The translations under genes and the position numbers were made by a program. Below the pieces are notes generated by a model. It did no database searches, was not told where the DNA came from, and was given only the letters and a program-made list of their open reading frames with translations. From Anaerolineaceae bacterium (GTDB taxonomy: Bacteria; Chloroflexota; Anaerolineae; Anaerolineales; Anaerolineaceae): 64,000 nt of DNA. Position 1 is the first letter of the stretch, and every line of letters starts with the position of its first letter. The DNA is taken from contig DUMZ01000005.1 of the NCBI GenBank assembly GCA_012839565.1, forward strand, positions 1 to 64,000, given 5' to 3'. Below, piece after piece: positions 40,202-50,126 of this stretch.

Positions 40202-41446
40202 CTATTTTATGGACGCCCTGTAAGACTTCACCAGGTCAGCGGAAAGATTAGCCAGTGCCAGGTCGGTGTTGAATCCGCTTAACAAGGACAGACCCAACGG
40301 CAAACCATCTGCCATCACCATCGGCAAAGTCATTTGTGGCACCCCACTTAACGGAGAGACACACAAGAGATAGGTCGATTGCAAGCGCGTTGCATTAATT
40401 TCTTCCAGTGGCGCTGATCGCAAAGGTGCCACCGATGCGGCGGTAGGCATTACCAAAACCTCCCCATTGGCAAGCATATCACGCACATACCTGGAAATTT
40501 CACGCATCTTGACCAAACCTGCATTGTATTCCTGCAGTGTTATTGTTGAAGCCCATGCCAGGCGTTCCCGTGGACCACGCGAGAGGATCGGGCGATATTT
40601 GCGCACCCATCCACCATAACTACGCCAAACTTCATAGCCCTGAACTTGCTGAAAAACCTTAATCCAATTATCCAAACCATCTGGGCTAATCTCTCTTTCT
40701 TCAACTGAAGAGAGATTAGCACCGATATGGTCAATAGCTGGTTTCAGGTCTGCAAACACTTGGGGACTAACCGCATCAAAACAATCTTTTGCGATAATAA
40801 GTTTGCGTAATTTGACTGGTTCGGGATCTTCTCCCAGAATGACTTTGGAAACCTTCCTAAAAACTTCCGGGTCAGATGCCATATAGCCAAAGACATCCAT
40901 GCTAGGGCAGTATTCTGCTTCTCCATCACTTGGAACACGGTCGTAGGTCGGTCGTACACCGAATACGCCGGTATAGCTGGCTGGCACGCGAACACTGCCA
41001 AGACAATCACTCCCCAATGCAAAATCAACCAAACCACCTGAAGTTGCCGCACCAGATCCACTTGATGAACCTCCCGTAAAGCGTCGTGGGTCATGGGGAT
41101 TAAGGGGTGAACCATAATTCCAGTTTTCGCCACTGATACTAAAGCAAAGTTCATCACACACCGTTTTTCCGACTAAATCAGCGCCATTGTCAAGCAAGCG
41201 TTGAATCGTTGACGATGTGAAGTCATCTGGTTCGTGTGTGCGGAGCCAATCCGGATGACCATTTCCAAAAGTGCTGCCACGAATTTTGAAAACGTCTTTG
41301 GCTGCAAAAGTCAGACCGTTTAACTCGCCTGTGCCTGAGCCTTTCAAAGCGATGTGGTTTTCACGCACAAAGGCTTGAAGCGCGTCATACGGTAGCTCCG
41401 CATTTACTTCCAGTCGTTTGTTGTCGAGCATTTTATTGACTGTCAT
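40202..41446 (-). CDS. Amidase-signature family hydrolase
   Basis: A 414-residue amidase-signature enzyme with the Ser-cisSer-Lys triad: Lys50 in TFAAKDVF, the cis-Ser in TGGSSSGSGAATSG (about 125-137) and the nucleophile in GSDCLGSVRVPA (Ser151). The family hydrolyses amides, including allophanate, ureidoglycine-like and indoleacetamide substrates. As the last gene behind an oxamate-carbamoyltransferase-like fusion, it might hydrolyse oxamate or a related carbamoyl amide; that is inference. A terminator follows. Confidence 0.88.
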   Translation of the reverse strand: MTVNKMLDNKRLEVNAELPYDALQAFVRENHIALKGSGTGELNGLTFAAKDVFKIRGSTFGNGHPDWLRTHEPDDFTSSTIQRLLDNGADLVGKTVCDELCFSISGENWNYGSPLNPHDPRRFTGGSSSGSGAATSGGLVDFALGSDCLGSVRVPASYTGVFGVRPTYDRVPSDGEAEYCPSMDVFGYMASDPEVFRKVSKVILGEDPEPVKLRKLIIAKDCFDAVSPQVFADLKPAIDHIGANLSSVEEREISPDGLDNWIKVFQQVQGYEVWRSYGGWVRKYRPILSRGPRERLAWASTITLQEYNAGLVKMREISRYVRDMLANGEVLVMPTAASVAPLRSAPLEEINATRLQSTYLLCVSPLSGVPQMTLPMVMADGLPLGLSLLSGFNTDLALANLSADLVKSYRASIK

Positions 41447-41487
41447 ATCACTTATGAATAGAATTCATTCCTTTACTTGCTCTACTC

Positions 41488-42771
41488 TTATTCCGCAGCT
41501 TCAGGGCGGACGTAGTCCGGATTCTCCGCGGTTAACTTGAACAGTTCACGGTCAAGTTCGTTTTCACTGTCTGCTACCAAAATCGCTGAGAAGATGTCCG
41601 AGTCGACGTTCAAAATGGTGCGCAAAGCGCCCACGAACCAACCCACACCAGCGAAGATAGCGATGCTTTCAATGGGGAGACCCAACTGCGGGACGATAAT
41701 GGCCAGGGAAACCAGGTCCGCGCCAGGAGCGACAGCATTCGCGAGAGACAACAAGGTTGCCATAAGCGCGATATAGAAATAATGGCCGACAGTATAATGA
41801 GCAGCAGCGCCATAAATCTGAGCAATCGTAATCACCGTGAGTGCCATATGCATGGCCGCGCCATTACTGTTCAGGGGCATACCCATTGGCAGAACCAAAT
41901 TGGTTACATAATCACTCACACCAATCTTTTCGCGCGTGTCTTTCATTGCGACAGGCAGACAAACCGCAGAGCTGGTGGTAACGATAGCCAAAATTGATAC
42001 TGGGGTTAATTTCTTAATCAGCTGGAACAGGTTTAATTTCGTCTTGACTGTTACAACGACGAGCCAGAGAATCATGAAAATCACAACGCCCAAGGCAAGC
42101 ACACCCAGGTATTTAATCAGTGGCAAGATGACCTGCGCGCCCATCTGACCGATTGTTGATGCCAGGAGAACACCAATACCGATGGGGGCAACCGCCATCA
42201 CGTAGTTGATGATCTTCATGATGATGTCGTTAAAGGTTCCGAGAGAATCGAGAAATGCTTGTTTTTTCTCTTTCTTGGGATACGCTGCCAGAGCAACACC
42301 GAAGAACAATGAGAAGGAAATGATTTGGATAATTACCCCTTTTGCCATTGCGTCAACGACGTTCGAGGGTATAAATCCAATGAGTGTTTGGACGATGTCG
42401 GTATCCGGCACTTCAATTGACAGTTCTGCAGATGCAGGGACCACAATTCCAGCACCTGGTTTGAAGATAACCGCGAAGAGAGCACCAAACAAAGCAGCCA
42501 ACAGTGACGAAATAGCAAAAACAGCGATAGCTTTACCGCCAACACGTCCAAGATCTTTGGGATCCGGCGTGCCAACAGCTTCGATGATTTGCCCCATAAT
42601 AAGAGGCACGACACACATTGAGACCAATCGCAGGAAGAGGTCACCAATAAATTTTACGGAGGCAACTTTTTCTTTGAAAATGAGCCCAGCCGCAATGCCA
42701 AGTACCGTGGCAAGGAGCATCTGTGCCGTAAAGTTGAATTTGAATTTGAACTTAGGTTTTTGTTTTTCCAT
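41488..42771 (-). CDS. Dicarboxylate/amino acid:cation symporter (DAACS family)
   Basis: A 427-residue transporter of the glutamate/aspartate/C4-dicarboxylate sodium symporter family. It has eight helices plus re-entrant loops: FLRLVSMCVVPLIMGQII near residue 47, TTSSAVCLPVA (first re-entrant loop, serine-rich), then PMGMPLNSNGAAMHMA, where the family usually has NMDGTA. The last change suggests a substrate other than aspartate. It lies in an operon with an MFS transporter and an amidase. A hairpin at 42868-42897 precedes it. Confidence 0.9.
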   Translation of the reverse strand: MEKQKPKFKFKFNFTAQMLLATVLGIAAGLIFKEKVASVKFIGDLFLRLVSMCVVPLIMGQIIEAVGTPDPKDLGRVGGKAIAVFAISSLLAALFGALFAVIFKPGAGIVVPASAELSIEVPDTDIVQTLIGFIPSNVVDAMAKGVIIQIISFSLFFGVALAAYPKKEKKQAFLDSLGTFNDIIMKIINYVMAVAPIGIGVLLASTIGQMGAQVILPLIKYLGVLALGVVIFMILWLVVVTVKTKLNLFQLIKKLTPVSILAIVTTSSAVCLPVAMKDTREKIGVSDYVTNLVLPMGMPLNSNGAAMHMALTVITIAQIYGAAAHYTVGHYFYIALMATLLSLANAVAPGADLVSLAIIVPQLGLPIESIAIFAGVGWFVGALRTILNVDSDIFSAILVADSENELDRELFKLTAENPDYVRPEAAE

Positions 42772-42867
42772 TTTCGGTTCCTTTCTTTTGTTTTTTGTTT
42801 TTGCGAAAGAGAAACAAGTTTTGCCTCACTCTCGACTTTGAAACTAGATGGACGTTCAAATTGAGCC

Positions 42868-42897
42868 ACTTCCGGGAGTGGGGAGGCCCCCGGAAGT
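42868..42897. other. Intra-operon hairpin before the symporter gene
   Basis: Perfect 9-bp arms ACTTCCGGG / CCCGGAAGT in the 220-bp spacer between the MFS and symporter genes. No T run follows on the minus strand, so a stability or processing element is more likely than termination. Confidence 0.5.
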
Positions 42898-42991
42898 TTG
42901 GTTTTGAATTAAGATTTCGTTCTCTTTGGCACTTTGTAATAATGGGAAAGCAAAGTGCCGATGGAACAGGATATTAAGGTGCTGTTAAACT

Positions 42992-44242
42992 TTATGCGAC
43001 GCTAACTTGAGCATCACTTTTCTTTTCACGATAGATGAAAAGGGCGACAAGCAAACCAACAAACGCAAGGCCAGCAGCCAGATAAAAAGTGCCTTGAAGT
43101 GAATGCGTTTTATCTTGCAGGAAACCGCCGATAATAGGCGCAAGAATTGAGGCACTCACACCAATAGAATTGAAGGTGCTAAATAATGTACCTGGGTTCG
43201 TTGATGGCGCGTTATCAGCAATAGCAGAAACGAGAATAGGCTCCAGCCCTAATTTCCCTGTCAGACCGTATAGGATCAATGACACAATCAGCAAGGGGAA
43301 GTTTTCCAAAAGAACCGCGCCTAAGGTGGATATCACCGCAAAAAAGAGCAGGCCAATCATAAAAGGCTTGCGGGTTTTAAGGCGGTCAGAAAGATGCGCC
43401 CACAGCAACGCGCCGGGGATGGATGACCACGCAACCAAAGAACTGACGAAGCCCGTATTTTCCGGTGCGATACCGCGTTCAACTTGAAGATAGTAAGGCA
43501 ACCAGCTTTGGATAAAGAAAAAGCCAAAGAAGGAACAAAAGACGATGATGAAAATCGCAATAATATTACGTCGATCGCCTTTGTGCTCAGCATGGGCTTC
43601 TTCTGCATTTTCAAAGTGATCAGCGGGTCGTTCCTGCTCGCTGGCTTTGTTCTTCCTAATCACAAACTGGAAGAGAAGGGCAATCAAAAACACTGGGATA
43701 GCAAAAATGTAAAAGTTATAGCGCCAGCCCAATTTGCTGGTGATAAAACCACCACCAATCAAACCCAGGGAAGTACCAAATGCCATACCGCTGTTGATAA
43801 TCGCATTACCAACACCACGGTTTTTCTTGGGGACATTCAATGACGAAAGCGCATACTGTGGTCCATAATACGTTCCCTGGCCAATTCCAACCAAAATTCG
43901 CATGATTAGAAGGATTGTAAATGAGGCAGCAATGCCCGTTAGTCCAGTGAAGATACCATAAAAGACGAAGCCAAAGACTAGAACGACTTTAAGACCAATT
44001 TTGTCGGCAATAATACCAGAGGGGATTTGCGACAATGTATATGCTAAATAAAACAAGGTGTTTAAAAGACCCAGCTGAACACCGGTTAACTTGAACTCAT
44101 CGCCAATTTCGACCATCGACGCGCTTAAAATGTTGCGCGTGGCGTACATGAACACCCAACCAAGGAAGAAGATCAAGGCTAATTGAAGCCAATATGGGAA
44201 CTTGGATTTCTTGGTTTCAGCGCTTATTGTGGTTTTTTCCAT
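42992..44242 (-). CDS. Major facilitator superfamily transporter (anion:cation symporter-like)
   Basis: A 416-residue twelve-helix MFS protein. Motif A appears as GIIADKIGLKVVL after helix 2, and RILVGIGQGTYYGP resembles the anion:cation symporter subfamily. A charged central loop (RPADHFENAEEAHAEHKGD) separates the halves. The substrate is unknown; organic anions from purine breakdown would fit the operon. AAGGAG precedes ATG 44242. Confidence 0.9.
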   Translation of the reverse strand: MEKTTISAETKKSKFPYWLQLALIFFLGWVFMYATRNILSASMVEIGDEFKLTGVQLGLLNTLFYLAYTLSQIPSGIIADKIGLKVVLVFGFVFYGIFTGLTGIAASFTILLIMRILVGIGQGTYYGPQYALSSLNVPKKNRGVGNAIINSGMAFGTSLGLIGGGFITSKLGWRYNFYIFAIPVFLIALLFQFVIRKNKASEQERPADHFENAEEAHAEHKGDRRNIIAIFIIVFCSFFGFFFIQSWLPYYLQVERGIAPENTGFVSSLVAWSSIPGALLWAHLSDRLKTRKPFMIGLLFFAVISTLGAVLLENFPLLIVSLILYGLTGKLGLEPILVSAIADNAPSTNPGTLFSTFNSIGVSASILAPIIGGFLQDKTHSLQGTFYLAAGLAFVGLLVALFIYREKKSDAQVSVA

Positions 44243-44351
44243 TTTTCAATCTCCTTATACTCTTTCGTATAGTGAAGCTAATCATTAACATTAACAACTA
44301 TGTTTTGAAAAGGTTATGCAAATTTAACCATAGGCTACTCCAGTTATTCCT

Positions 44352-45218
44352 TTATAAAGCTGAATTGATTGATTTTTCGCTAAAAACGTTCTCAGCGAGT
44401 ATTCTCTTAAGGGCCAATTTTACACCCATTAAGGTGTCATAGCCGGAACTTGCACCAATTTCGGTAATTCTCGATAAACTAAGTCGCAAATGTTGAATTT
44501 TGCGATATTGAATCGCCTTATTAAAGCGCTTAAAACTTTCACCGATATAGCCCAGACCAAGCATTTTCAGATAGTTGGCGCTAACCAAAGTCGTTTTTTT
44601 AAGCACTTCCTTCGAATAAAGCAATTCACTGGAAATGGGCAAATCAAACAACATAAAAGTCATCAAATATCCCAGGAGAATGTCATCTCCACTGGGTGTC
44701 AATCCCTTTCCGCGCCCGATGAGAAAATTAACTGTTGCTTCAAACTCATCCTGGGACAAAAAAGGAGCCGTGAGTGCGTCCAAATACTTTTGGGTATAGG
44801 CATCAATAACTAAGCCAGTATTCTCTTCAATAGAAAACTCATCCAAAGTCTTGATGATTGTTCTAATCAAAGTTGCATCTGCTTGCACAGGAATAATCTT
44901 TAGGTCAACATTCGTCAGCCTTGAAAGCTTAATCTCAAACACGCCGCCGAGACTGGTGTAAATCGTTAAGCGGTCTTCCTTTCGGATTGCACGATCGCCA
45001 ATCAGGACATACATGCGAAGATTTTCAAAATCAAGTTCGGGCAAGGTTATTCCAAAGCTTGAACAGTCCAAACGTGAACTAGCCACATTGAGCAGGTCTT
45101 CCTCAAAAGCAATATTAAAGCTGTGGTCAAACAGACTATCTATCTGACCACTAGCTTTTGAGAAAGGGATCTGGACTAATCCCGAACTGATTAGTCCAGA
45201 TTTCAACTCTTGAGTCAT
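44352..45218 (-). CDS. DUF2877 protein, AllH/YlbF-like oxamate carbamoyltransferase component
   Basis: A 288-residue protein of the DUF2877 family with the invariant segment GRGKGLTPSGDDILLGYL (about residues 168-185). In E. coli the family member YlbF (AllH) is one of three proteins, with FdrA and YlbE, needed for oxamic transcarbamylase. The ATG overlaps the FdrA-YlbE fusion stop by one base, the same gene order as in E. coli, which supports a common complex. Its exact catalytic role is not known to me. Confidence 0.85.
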   Translation of the reverse strand: MTQELKSGLISSGLVQIPFSKASGQIDSLFDHSFNIAFEEDLLNVASSRLDCSSFGITLPELDFENLRMYVLIGDRAIRKEDRLTIYTSLGGVFEIKLSRLTNVDLKIIPVQADATLIRTIIKTLDEFSIEENTGLVIDAYTQKYLDALTAPFLSQDEFEATVNFLIGRGKGLTPSGDDILLGYLMTFMLFDLPISSELLYSKEVLKKTTLVSANYLKMLGLGYIGESFKRFNKAIQYRKIQHLRLSLSRITEIGASSGYDTLMGVKLALKRILAENVFSEKSINSAL

Positions 45219-48217
45219 TAAGCTTCGATGCCTAATTTCTTGGCGTAAGCCACAATGGCTTTTTCAAAACAGGCCACAGGCGCTTCAGCAGTACCAGCAC
45301 CAATTTGGCCAAGACCAGCGATGCGGTGAGCAATACCGGTGTTGATTAAGGGTGCGATACCAGTAGCGACAACCTTTCGGGCGTCGATGCCACAAGGCGC
45401 GCCCTTGAAGTTCCAGTTGGGAATAGGCCAGTTGGGATTGTTGGTTATGAAGATTTCATTTTGGCGGTCGGTAATTGCCAAAGCGTCATCATAACCGCCA
45501 CCAGAACCGACAAAGCGTGTTACTGCAGGTGCAGCGACTGTAACAATCGCGCCAACGCCAACTGTTTCGGTGATGGCTGAGTCGCCGATGTCGGGGTTGC
45601 CATCTTCTTCCGTGTAACCCGTGAAATAAAGTCCTCTGGGTTTGTTGACAGGTGCGGTAAACCATTCGTCGCCCATTCCAGCGATGCGGATACCAAAATT
45701 CTTACCGTTGCGGGTCATCGTGGTAACCACAGTACCTTCTTGAATCTTGCGCGCGTAGTCAACAATCGCTTTACTGGTTGCCATCATGACGTTGAGGAAG
45801 AACTGGTCGGTATCAGCCAGGAACTTGATAACACGTTGTTTTTCGTTATTATCCATATCCAGCGTGGTGATAAGCGGAACCAATTCTTTTAGGATGAGCA
45901 ATGAGCCGGCAATGTTGCGCTGATGGAATTCATCACCCATGGCGATAGCTTTCGAGACGATCACATTAAGGTTGATGCCATCTTCAGTTTGCTTGAGTGC
46001 TTTGGCAATGGTTGGGCCAAGGCTGTCAGCCATCCAATGCAGGCGGTCAACAACTTCTTCGCTGAAGGCGCCAAATCGCAGAACCTTACCGATGCCTTCG
46101 TTCATCGTACAGTAAGCAACCGTATCATCAAGTTTGTTGCGCACAACCAAAACCGCCATATTACCTGAGGTAATACCACCCATCGGGCCTACAGCGTGAA
46201 CATGGTGGCAGGGCACAAATTGCACTTCGCCAGCCTCGAGCATACGTCGGGCGTCTGCTTCATTGTCAGCCCAGCCTTCAAAGAGAGCCGCGCCAACACA
46301 GGATCCCTGCATTGGACCAGTCATTTCGTGGTATTCAATAGGTGGGCCAGCATGCAACAAGGTTTTCGTATTCAAGATGGGGATGACCGATTTCGCGGGA
46401 ACAACGTCCACCAGGAATGGTTGTGCTTCAAGCATGCGGTCAACGACCTTCTGGTTGGCTTCATCGATACTTTCAATTTTTGCCAGTGCATTGAGGATGC
46501 GGATGAGCTTCTTGTTGCCACCAGCAATGGGTTTCCAGTTATATTGAATGGATTCACCGCCAAATTTTCCGATAGATTCATTGAAGCTTTCCAAACCGAT
46601 GTTGATAACACGTGGTTTAGTGGTCAGCAATTCCATAACGGCTTCGCTGGGTTTGGGGAGTTCAATCTTGCTTACGGGAACTTCTTTGACAGCTTTTTCA
46701 ATTTCTTTGAATGCAATTCCCTTGAATTTCAATGCCAGGCGCACTGCTTTGGCGTTGCTGTCTTCAATCAAAGCACCAGCTTGCTTGAGTGTGGCGATGG
46801 TAGCATCGTAATTTTGGGGATCCTGGCGGGTGCCGGTAACGGATGCGATAACATGCAGCTGGCGATTTTCGCCTTTTGCTTTGTCGAGCACTTCTTTGAT
46901 AGCGGGTGCCAGGGCGCCAGCCATATCAGCATGCGAGCCATAGCCTAAAACAATGTCCAAAAGGATGACACCTGTATCGGCTTCAGCGCCGGCTTTTTTG
47001 ATGGCTTCAATGCGGGTTGCGGGGTCAATCATGGGATGGGGTCGACCCTGGGTGTACATGTCGTCACCATAGTCAACAACCTGATAACCATGAGCATTCA
47101 AAACATAACCTTCTTCGTGGATAATCTCGCCCAAGCCTAAGGCTTCAGAGATGAGCATGGCTGCTTCACTGCCCAGGGTACCACCGGAGTAAAGTCCCTT
47201 AACGGTTGCGTTTTCTGGGAGAATTTCTTCCACATGGTTGTCGAGAGCTTCAATGTAGTCAGCTTTCACTTCTTTGCCATTCGCCAGGTCAACAGCGATA
47301 CGGGCAGCTTCTTCGAGCGTATGGGCTAAGTAAACGTTTTGTTCGTGATACTCAGGTCGTTCGCCGATGAAAACTGCGACAACAGGTTTAGAAAGGTTGT
47401 GTAGCAAATTGACGATTTCATTGCGGACACTCGGAGCGGGTGGTTTTGAGATTAATACGATGACGTCGGTCGGTGCATGGTTTTCAAGCGCAACCAAGGC
47501 GTCTTTAACAGTGATAGCGCCAACCGCTTCGCTCAAGTCGCGTCCGCCAGTACCGATGGCATGTACAACACCACCGCCAAGTCGGTCAATGATGCTGGAG
47601 ACTTCCTGAATACCCGTACCAGACGCGCCAACAATGCCGATATTGCCTGGTTTGACCACGTTGGTAAAGGCCATTGGAATGCCTGAGATGATGCCAGTAC
47701 CACAATCAGGGCCCATCATCAACAGACCATTTTCGTGGGCGTAGGTTTTCAGTCGAAGTTCATCTTCCTGGCTGACATTGTCGGTGAAAGAAAAGACATG
47801 TAATCCTGCTTCCAGGGTCTTCATCATTTCATCTGCGGCGTATTCACCGGGGATGGAGAACAATGCCAAATTAGCATCGGGTAAATGTTCAAGCGCGCTT
47901 TCCAAACTGGTGGCATAGGAGACACCCTTCTTCTCGCGTTTGACACTTAAATCGGAAAGAAAATGGTCAACTGTTTCCAATGCGGTTTCAATAACGCTTT
48001 CATCAACTGCATCAATGACAATAACCATGTCCGCAGGGGATGCTTCATTAGCTTCCTCGGTCAGAAGCCCAGAGTTTCGAAAAATGTCCTTATTGGCATC
48101 AGTACCCATCATCACGGCACTTTTAATGACACCTTCCAAGGCGTTGACTTCATTTGTGAGCAACATTAGATTGATTGAATCTTGATAATTGTTTTTGCGG
48201 ATGATCGTTTTTAGCAT
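45218..48217 (-). CDS. fdrA: FdrA-YlbE fusion: acyl-CoA synthetase-like / DUF1116 oxamate carbamoyltransferase
   Basis: A 999-residue protein. Residues 1 to about 515 match FdrA, an acyl-CoA synthetase-like protein with VGASGTGIQEVSSIIDRLGGG, HAIGTGGRDLSEAVG and LMMGPDCGTGI. Residues from about 530 match YlbE/DUF1116 (GPMQGSCVGAALFEGWA, VPCHHVHAVGPMGGITSGNM, GAPCGIDARKVVATGIAPLINTGIAHR). E. coli has these as two genes whose products, with YlbF, form oxamic transcarbamylase. It is the first gene of the operon, divergent from a PucR regulator. No carbamate kinase is present in the window. Confidence 0.92.
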   Translation of the reverse strand: MLKTIIRKNNYQDSINLMLLTNEVNALEGVIKSAVMMGTDANKDIFRNSGLLTEEANEASPADMVIVIDAVDESVIETALETVDHFLSDLSVKREKKGVSYATSLESALEHLPDANLALFSIPGEYAADEMMKTLEAGLHVFSFTDNVSQEDELRLKTYAHENGLLMMGPDCGTGIISGIPMAFTNVVKPGNIGIVGASGTGIQEVSSIIDRLGGGVVHAIGTGGRDLSEAVGAITVKDALVALENHAPTDVIVLISKPPAPSVRNEIVNLLHNLSKPVVAVFIGERPEYHEQNVYLAHTLEEAARIAVDLANGKEVKADYIEALDNHVEEILPENATVKGLYSGGTLGSEAAMLISEALGLGEIIHEEGYVLNAHGYQVVDYGDDMYTQGRPHPMIDPATRIEAIKKAGAEADTGVILLDIVLGYGSHADMAGALAPAIKEVLDKAKGENRQLHVIASVTGTRQDPQNYDATIATLKQAGALIEDSNAKAVRLALKFKGIAFKEIEKAVKEVPVSKIELPKPSEAVMELLTTKPRVINIGLESFNESIGKFGGESIQYNWKPIAGGNKKLIRILNALAKIESIDEANQKVVDRMLEAQPFLVDVVPAKSVIPILNTKTLLHAGPPIEYHEMTGPMQGSCVGAALFEGWADNEADARRMLEAGEVQFVPCHHVHAVGPMGGITSGNMAVLVVRNKLDDTVAYCTMNEGIGKVLRFGAFSEEVVDRLHWMADSLGPTIAKALKQTEDGINLNVIVSKAIAMGDEFHQRNIAGSLLILKELVPLITTLDMDNNEKQRVIKFLADTDQFFLNVMMATSKAIVDYARKIQEGTVVTTMTRNGKNFGIRIAGMGDEWFTAPVNKPRGLYFTGYTEEDGNPDIGDSAITETVGVGAIVTVAAPAVTRFVGSGGGYDDALAITDRQNEIFITNNPNWPIPNWNFKGAPCGIDARKVVATGIAPLINTGIAHRIAGLGQIGAGTAEAPVACFEKAIVAYAKKLGIEA

Positions 48218-48392
48218 TTTTCTCCTTTTCGAACTAATTTAAATTGTTTGAACTTGATACGACTGAAAACAAGTACAGAACGCACCGGTTACAATCGTAA
48301 ATTTAAGTTTATCAGGGTATTATTCATCTGTCATTAGCAGTTTTGGGGAAATTGTAAAGTATAATTTATCTATCAAGGATAAAAGGTGTGCC
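48218..48392. promoter_or_regulatory. Divergent intergenic region between fdrA fusion and PucR gene
   Basis: The 175 bases between the two starts must hold both promoters. A TATAAT at 48360-48365 fits the PucR gene, without a clear -35. No strong inverted repeat for PucR stands out by eye. Confidence 0.45.
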
Positions 48393-50033
48393 ATGCAAGA
48401 AACAACAATGACACTAAACAATTTACTGGCTTGTAAAAGCTTAAGATATGCCCGCATTATCGTCCTGCCAAAGGATTTAAACGTTCCAGTGACGGGGATA
48501 AATATTATTGAAGCGACCGATATCGAAAAGTGGGCAAAAAAGGGCATGGTCCTTTTAACCAGCTATTATGCTTTGCAAGATCTTGACCACGCTGGCCTAA
48601 ATGAGTTTTTCCTAAAACTTCAATCTATCGGCATTACTTGTTTAATCGTCAAAATAAACCGCCTGTTAAAAGAAGTTCCACAGGTCTTCATTGAACTTTG
48701 TAAAGCACTTGATATTCTCCTGATTGAAATACCTGAAACGACAAAGTATGAAGAAATTATGGTTGAAGTGCTTAGCTTTATCCTATCCAGACGCGAACAA
48801 CGCCTTCAGCTTTATTACCACCTGTCAGAAATCAGTACCAGAATGGCAATTGAGATGTTAAGTATGCGCGAGATTCTGTCTGAATTCAAAAAAATGTTGC
48901 TTTTTGACCTAAGCATTCAAAATCCAGCCGGTGAACTTAGTGTGAGCACTAATCCCGCACTGGCAAATTTCGAATGTTTTGAAGAACTCCCCATGGAGCA
49001 TTCCGAATACATGACCGTTGAATACAAGCGTTTTCGTTACAGATGCTCTAAGAACCAAAATGAGCCTGAAACAAGCTTCGTACACGTTGATTTGGCACCA
49101 GTCGGGGGAGATCGTTATGTGCTCATTGTTCATGAGGAACCTGATCGCCGTCTGGACATAAACGACATTATCATTGTTGAAAATCTTGTCCGCAATGTAC
49201 AACTTGAACTCCTGCGCGAATACAGCGGTAAACAACTCAAGCTTCTGAACAAAAATGCCTTGGTAGGAGACATCTTGAGAGGGGTCATAAAATCACAAGA
49301 TGAACTGAACACCATTTACCAGCAACTCGAACTTGACCCAAACGATATCGTGCGGGTGATGATTATCGATTATTACCCTGAAGTTCAAAGTGAAAACCTG
49401 GACCTGTTTAACTTGCGCACCAAAATACGCACCAGCATTCAAAACAAGCAAACTGGCACGGTCTATTTTATCGCTTCAAGTTACGACCAATTCATCATAC
49501 CCCAGGCAACGATAGGCCAAAACATGACTGCGGCTGATTTCCAGACTTTGGTGGCACAACATATCCACGACTATCCGGAATATATGCGTTTGCGTTTTCA
49601 TGGAGGCATCAGCAGTTTTCATCAGCTAAAAGAACTTCCTTTGGCGGATTTGCAGTCAAAAGCCATTTCCCGATTTATCTCCAACAACTATCCCAACAAT
49701 TACATTGAAGAATATGATAATTTAGGCATATTCAAACTCTTTATCGGTGAAGATGATACGAAACTGAACGAGCACATTCACCCAGAGCTTAAGAACCTTT
49801 ATGAAAATCACCCTGATCTTTATGAAACCTTATATGTTTATCTAAGCACTGGTTCAAGCTTCGCGCGGACTGCTGAAGAATTGTACCTGCACCCCAAAAC
49901 AGTTAAATATCGCATTGAAAAAATCAAAACACTCCTGAGCCTGGACATGGAAAACCTTCACGATTTATCCATCCTGTTTACTTCAATAGAGATTCTGAAC
50001 TTCCAGGCAGGTATAAGTACTTTAAACGCCTAA
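48393..50033 (+). CDS. PucR-family transcriptional regulator
   Basis: A 546-residue regulator with an N-terminal PucR domain (residues about 8-130; NIIEATDIEKWAKKGMVLLTS), a middle GGDEF-like/unknown domain and a C-terminal PucR helix-turn-helix (TAEELYLHPKTVKYRIEKIKTLL, about 490-515). PucR controls purine and allantoin breakdown in Bacillus. Divergent transcription from the FdrA-YlbE operon suggests it controls that operon, probably responding to a purine-derived or related metabolite. AAGGTG precedes ATG 48393; a second in-frame ATG lies five codons later. Confidence 0.92.
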   Translation: MQETTMTLNNLLACKSLRYARIIVLPKDLNVPVTGINIIEATDIEKWAKKGMVLLTSYYALQDLDHAGLNEFFLKLQSIGITCLIVKINRLLKEVPQVFIELCKALDILLIEIPETTKYEEIMVEVLSFILSRREQRLQLYYHLSEISTRMAIEMLSMREILSEFKKMLLFDLSIQNPAGELSVSTNPALANFECFEELPMEHSEYMTVEYKRFRYRCSKNQNEPETSFVHVDLAPVGGDRYVLIVHEEPDRRLDINDIIIVENLVRNVQLELLREYSGKQLKLLNKNALVGDILRGVIKSQDELNTIYQQLELDPNDIVRVMIIDYYPEVQSENLDLFNLRTKIRTSIQNKQTGTVYFIASSYDQFIIPQATIGQNMTAADFQTLVAQHIHDYPEYMRLRFHGGISSFHQLKELPLADLQSKAISRFISNNYPNNYIEEYDNLGIFKLFIGEDDTKLNEHIHPELKNLYENHPDLYETLYVYLSTGSSFARTAEELYLHPKTVKYRIEKIKTLLSLDMENLHDLSILFTSIEILNFQAGISTLNA

Positions 50034-50126
50034 AACAACCCTAACCGCTATTCGTTTGCTATTTTTAGGGAGATTTATCTATGCGCAATGCGTGGAGACG
50101 GTGCGTTTTTTACCAAAAGAGCCAGT

